From contig JAFWVV010000031.1 in the NCBI GenBank assembly GCA_017518225.1, forward strand, positions 1 through 36,411: a stretch of 36,411 bases of DNA. The letters run 5' to 3'. Made by a program: the position numbers and the translations under genes. Source of the stretch: Oscillospiraceae bacterium (lineage in GTDB: Bacteria > Bacillota > Clostridia > Oscillospirales > Oscillospiraceae). Position 1 is the stretch's first letter, and every line of letters starts with the position of its first letter. Below are positions 34,601 to 36,411 of the stretch, piece by piece. Under the pieces are notes generated by a model, which did no database searches, was not told where the DNA came from, and worked only from the letters and a program-made list of their open reading frames with translations.

Positions 34601-34890
34601 TCCTGTGCCGACAGCTTTTGCCTCGGGTGTTCGACAGACAGCAGCGACTCCGGGATTCTGCGGACAGCGTATTCCCGCCGCTGAAGAGGGTCGACGAGGA
34701 TGCGAGGGTCTGCTTCATCCGGCGTCACCTGCTGCGGGATATTCCAGAGGCTGCCCGGGATCAGCAGCCGCAGCAGCAGCGGCAGCCACAAAAGATAGCG
34801 AAGGCGCAGCGAAAGGCGTTTTTTCAGCAGTGCGCGAAGCGTAAACACAACCAGGATCAGCGTGGAGGAGGATATGACCCATGTACTCAT
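31609..34890 (-). CDS. BlaR1-like M56 metallopeptidase fused to propeller-like and solute-binding domains
   Basis: A 1093-residue protein. Residues 1-340 form the BlaR1/MecR1-type membrane protease: transmembrane helices near 5-22 and 33-46, a low-complexity loop, another helix near 138-157, then HEQTH (217-221, HExxH zinc site) and DAELACDE (256-263). A helix at about 319-336 ends in LLATGC, a lipobox with Cys337. Residues ~350-655 look like a beta-propeller (repeated YxxDLNG, DDDGNIY, DLDGNKL segments). Residues ~665-1093 resemble a family-1 extracellular solute-binding protein (TVLTLGCMGLNKDTADLVLH, AEIVAGQSPDLF, KEAAWRFLRG). Classical BlaR1 has a penicillin-binding sensor here instead. 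The start overlaps the BlaI stop (ATGA). I infer that ligand binding outside triggers BlaI cleavage inside. Confidence 0.85.
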   Translation of the reverse strand: MSTWVISSSTLILVVFTLRALLKKRLSLRLRYLLWLPLLLRLLIPGSLWNIPQQVTPDEADPRILVDPLQRREYAVRRIPESLLSVEHPRQKLSAQETPLEPDLAVSSTTAAAIPATSALTVRAAAPAQQLSLPELLHRLYFAGAAATLAALLGAQLRFSLRLRRSRIRLAFVKTTLPIYACSWLEAPCLLGLFRPAIYLPTALSANPEQLSHALAHEQTHLRHGDLLWSGLRALALALHWYNPLVWLAALLSRRDAELACDEGAITRLGEAQRLAYGRTLIQLSCSGRALRLRPVLSMADRGGCLRERVRLVANAPRTAAWALALAMLISLLATGCAFAKKEEAPVQTGPFYESEYQPLQLPGKSVYSACLSGDRLYAATEEEDATSGRTICRLYSSDLNGGDQQEFAIPFPLPYELPEDAELLDLTVTRLFPGPEGSVIALGFVCYETVVDDGILLSDGSTMPSWQWHSENFALQLDANGELLHCRALPETSSWIAPQTDDDGNIYQIDDLGALRVFSMANGEDWTIQPAQQCWQLLRLGDGRVALVLLSGSGLEVHAFDPENRSLQLIASTFGQLGLTVYPGAFGWDLLVNTGTMLYGVKGTGEQGTVVTWLNCDLDGNKLLDIVPDADGQTLRCVFGVPYEAKKDFGVATIRQTDLPPREERTVLTLGCMGLNKDTADLVLHFNRSDRDYRIEVKDYSGFRTNASPQASYTMLNAEIVAGQSPDLFCTNGLPMRDYAARGLLEDLWPYIDADAELGGRDALMAPLFSAMEQKGKLYTVAPYFSIQTVIGAKSTVGDRQGWSMEDFMTLWQQMPEGSTILGPWFDKKAALTRSLCMRVDQFLDKDTGICRFDSEEFRDLIRFSDLFNDRAELWTDYVGKEHERIIDGEQMLLYTALNGFDDVCSNAAQLGDQPIYVGLPGVSGNGSAFDIPMGLAMSASCRHKEAAWRFLRGTLDANRQLAHARGEFTSPFPTNRRAFDALLEDAMREEYVKNDKGEYVLDANGARLRQPKFTIASGYGTDTIPVYAMTEQQAAQLLALIEGITCMEYWDDAVMDVVYDEIERYYSGQKSLELVTADIQKRMSLYMEEQK

Positions 34891-35282
34891 GGCGCATCCT
34901 CCTGCGCCTGGCGGAGAATCTGGTAGAGCTCCTCGATCTCCTGCGGACTCAGCTTGTGCTCTTTCGTCATGGCGTTGATCATCATGCCGATGCTGCCCCG
35001 ATAGACCCGATCCAGAAAGCTCTGGGTCTCCTCGCGCACCGCGTCCTCCCGGCGTATCAAGGGACGGTAGCGCAGCAACTCCCCGTCCTTTTCACAGGCA
35101 ATATAAGTCTTTTCCGTCATCCGGCGCAGCATGGTCAGCGTGGTGCTGCGGCTCCAGCCTACGCTTTTTTGCAGGTATTCGACTGCCTCTCGCCCCGTGC
35201 ATGGGGACAAGGACCACAGACACTCCATCAGACGCCACTCCGCGGCGGTCAACGAGGTCGAGGCTTCGGATTGCTTCGACAT
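34887..35282 (-). CDS. BlaI/MecI-family transcriptional repressor
   Basis: A 131-residue winged-helix repressor. The ATG at 35282 is chosen since GGAGGG lies nine bases upstream and an earlier start would run into the promoter. The DNA-binding domain (about 8-80) contains LTAAEWRLMECLWSL and WSRSTTLTMLRRMTEK. The C-terminal dimer helices include SFLDRVYRGSIGMMINAM, where BlaI proteins are cleaved. It is translationally coupled to the M56 gene, as in bla and mec operons. The perfect dyad over its own promoter fits autorepression. Confidence 0.93.
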   Translation of the reverse strand: MSKQSEASTSLTAAEWRLMECLWSLSPCTGREAVEYLQKSVGWSRSTTLTMLRRMTEKTYIACEKDGELLRYRPLIRREDAVREETQSFLDRVYRGSIGMMINAMTKEHKLSPQEIEELYQILRQAQEDAP

Positions 35283-35300
35283 GGTATTGAGCCCTCCAGT

Positions 35301-35351
35301 CTGTTGACATTGTAAACACATTGTATCACAGTATGTTTACAATGTCAACAG
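35301..35351 (-). promoter_or_regulatory. BlaI operator overlapping the operon promoter
   Basis: Perfect 18-bp inverted arms at 35301-35318 and 35334-35351 contain TGTAAACA and TGTTTACA. On the minus strand TTGACA (complement of 35343-35348), 17 bp and TACAAT (complement of 35320-35325) form a near-consensus promoter wholly inside the dyad, so repressor binding would block it. Confidence 0.85.
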
Positions 35352-35451
35352 ATGCGTTGCCTGTGTTTTTTGGGGGAAAAGCCCGGCGTAGAGATCGGCG
35401 GCGCGCAGTCTCTATACTTTTTCTCGGTCGGAGGAGAAAGGAGGGGAGGCT

Positions 35452-36033
35452 GTGCGAAATTGGACGGCAATCGAGGCGCTTTACGTGCAGGGCGATATGA
35501 GCCTGCGCGATCTGGCGCAGCGGCAGGGCGTATCACTATCCGCGCTGAAAAAACGGGCGTCGGCACAAGGCTGGAGTGAGAAACGACGCGTCTATCGCGA
35601 GCAGACGGCGCGGGCGGAGCCGGAAACCGGGAAGGACGGAGGAGATCTGGAGAAGCTGATTTGTGCGACGGAAAAACTGACAGATGCAGCGCTGCGGGCG
35701 CTGAACGACGAGGAGCAGTTTTGCCGCTGGATCGTGTCTGACGGCGGTGGCGCGGCAAAATCCACGGAGGAGCGGGTATTTCGCAAAATTGATACCAAGT
35801 CGCTCAAGGAAATGGCCGGGGTGCTCAAGGAGTTGACGGATCTGACACGCGATTTCTATGGGCTGCCCGCGCCCGGAGACGCTGCCGCCGCGCGTCTGGC
35901 AGAGGAAAAGCTGGCGCTGGAAAAGCAGAAGCTGGAGATGGCGTGGCGGGAGGCGGAGCTCAAGCGGCAGGAGGATACGCCGGAGGAGCTGCGCGTGGTG
36001 CTGGCGGAGGAAACGGAGGAGCTGAGCGAATGA
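35452..36033 (+). CDS. Phage terminase small subunit-like protein
   Basis: A 193-residue protein starting at GTG, preceded by AAAGGAGGGGAGG. The N-terminal helix-turn-helix (about 5-45) has LYVQGDMSLRDLAQRQGVSL and ALKKRASAQGW, typical of small terminases that recognise the packaging site. The C-terminal third is a charged helical stretch (EEKLALEKQKLEMAWREAEL), probably for oligomerisation. Its last codons overlap the large subunit ATG (ATGA), which strongly supports the call. Confidence 0.85.
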   Translation: MRNWTAIEALYVQGDMSLRDLAQRQGVSLSALKKRASAQGWSEKRRVYREQTARAEPETGKDGGDLEKLICATEKLTDAALRALNDEEQFCRWIVSDGGGAAKSTEERVFRKIDTKSLKEMAGVLKELTDLTRDFYGLPAPGDAAAARLAEEKLALEKQKLEMAWREAELKRQEDTPEELRVVLAEETEELSE

Positions 36034-36411
36034 GCGTGACGCTGGAGATCGGAAGGCCGAATGAGAAGCAGCGGGAGATGCTGCTGGACAGGCATAAGTT
36101 TATCGCCTACGGCGGGGCGCGCGGCGGCGGGAAGAGCTGGGCGGTGCGCGCGAAGGCGGTGCTGCTGTGCCTGAGGTATCCGGGCATTAGCTGCCTGATC
36201 GTGCGCCGGACCTATCCGGAGCTGCGGGAAAACCACATCCTGCCGCTGACGGCGCTTTTGCGCTGCTACCACCCGGACAAGACGCAGCGCCTTGCAAGCT
36301 ACAACGACCAGCACAAGACGATCCGCTTTCGCAACGGCAGCCGGATCCTGTTTCGCTTCTGCGCCAATGACGCGGACGCGGCAAAGTTCCAGGGCACGGA
36401 GGTGGACGTGC
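36030..36411 (+). CDS. Phage terminase large subunit (3'-truncated by window)
   Basis: The first 127 residues of a terminase ATPase. An N-terminal adenine-binding segment (NEKQREMLLDRHKFIAYGG) leads into a Walker A motif GGARGGGKSW (28-37). Then come LIVRRTYPELRENHILPL, typical of the phage large terminase family, and RFRNGSRILFRF. Walker B and the nuclease domain lie beyond the window. It packages DNA into proheads in this family. Translation is coupled to the small subunit. Confidence 0.93.
   Translation, partial: MSVTLEIGRPNEKQREMLLDRHKFIAYGGARGGGKSWAVRAKAVLLCLRYPGISCLIVRRTYPELRENHILPLTALLRCYHPDKTQRLASYNDQHKTIRFRNGSRILFRFCANDADAAKFQGTEVDV

Noticed and set aside
31609-35282. Beta-lactam resistance operon
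   Set aside because: BlaI and an M56 protease are present, but there is no beta-lactamase or PBP gene and the sensor lacks a penicillin-binding domain.

Overview
The window looks like a chromosomal segment of a GC-rich anaerobic Clostridia member, most likely a gut Oscillospiraceae (Oscillibacter/Lawsonibacter-like). This is inferred from strong AGGAGG-type ribosome binding sites, ferredoxin-linked 2-oxoacid oxidation, the gene repertoire and high GC. It carries a visibly AT-richer island near the left end and a prophage-like module at the right end. No rRNA, tRNA, CRISPR array or insertion sequence was recognised.

Layout. (1) 1-2936: the 3' end of a surface protein made of near-identical Ig-like repeats (276-bp units), then an AT-rich island with a stunted lipoprotein ORF and a VanX-type D-Ala-D-Ala dipeptidase lipoprotein. 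The island is bracketed by two copies of a hairpin element whose stems differ by compensatory changes. (2) 2937-11722, all minus strand: response regulator, histidine kinase, DUF1385 membrane protein, prmC, recA, recX, rimO, pgsA, cysS, mostly overlapping or closely spaced. (3) 12044-14677, plus: pepT and a second, membrane-anchored VanX-type dipeptidase with a different architecture. (4) 14820-16768, minus: a PflA-like radical SAM protein and an FMN-dependent alpha-hydroxy-acid dehydrogenase/oxidase. (5) 16990-21166, plus: trmL and the glycolytic genes pgk, tpiA, gpmI. (6) 21485-24319: an orphan sensor kinase and an HtrA-like protease. (7) 24589-28882: korDABC (2-oxoacid, probably 2-oxoglutarate, ferredoxin oxidoreductase) followed by a succinyl-CoA:acetate-type CoA-transferase. 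Together these could take 2-oxoglutarate to succinate while conserving the thioester as acetyl-CoA. (8) 28971-36411: a prophage-like region with an S24/XRE repressor, a divergent promoter with repeated operator-like sites, two small phage-type Cys-rich proteins, and terminase small and large subunits (the latter cut by the window end).

The most unusual locus lies inside the phage-like region on the opposite strand (30638-35351). It holds an XRE/TPR-like regulator and a BlaI-type repressor translationally coupled to a 1093-residue BlaR1-like protein. That protein has an M56 HExxH protease module, then an internal lipobox, a probable beta-propeller and a family-1-type solute-binding domain in place of a beta-lactam sensor. 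Its promoter (TTGACA-N17-TACAAT) lies within a perfect 18-bp inverted repeat. I infer a ligand-responsive, protease-triggered derepression circuit in which the sensing module was exchanged for a solute-binding module, carried as cargo in a prophage or prophage remnant.
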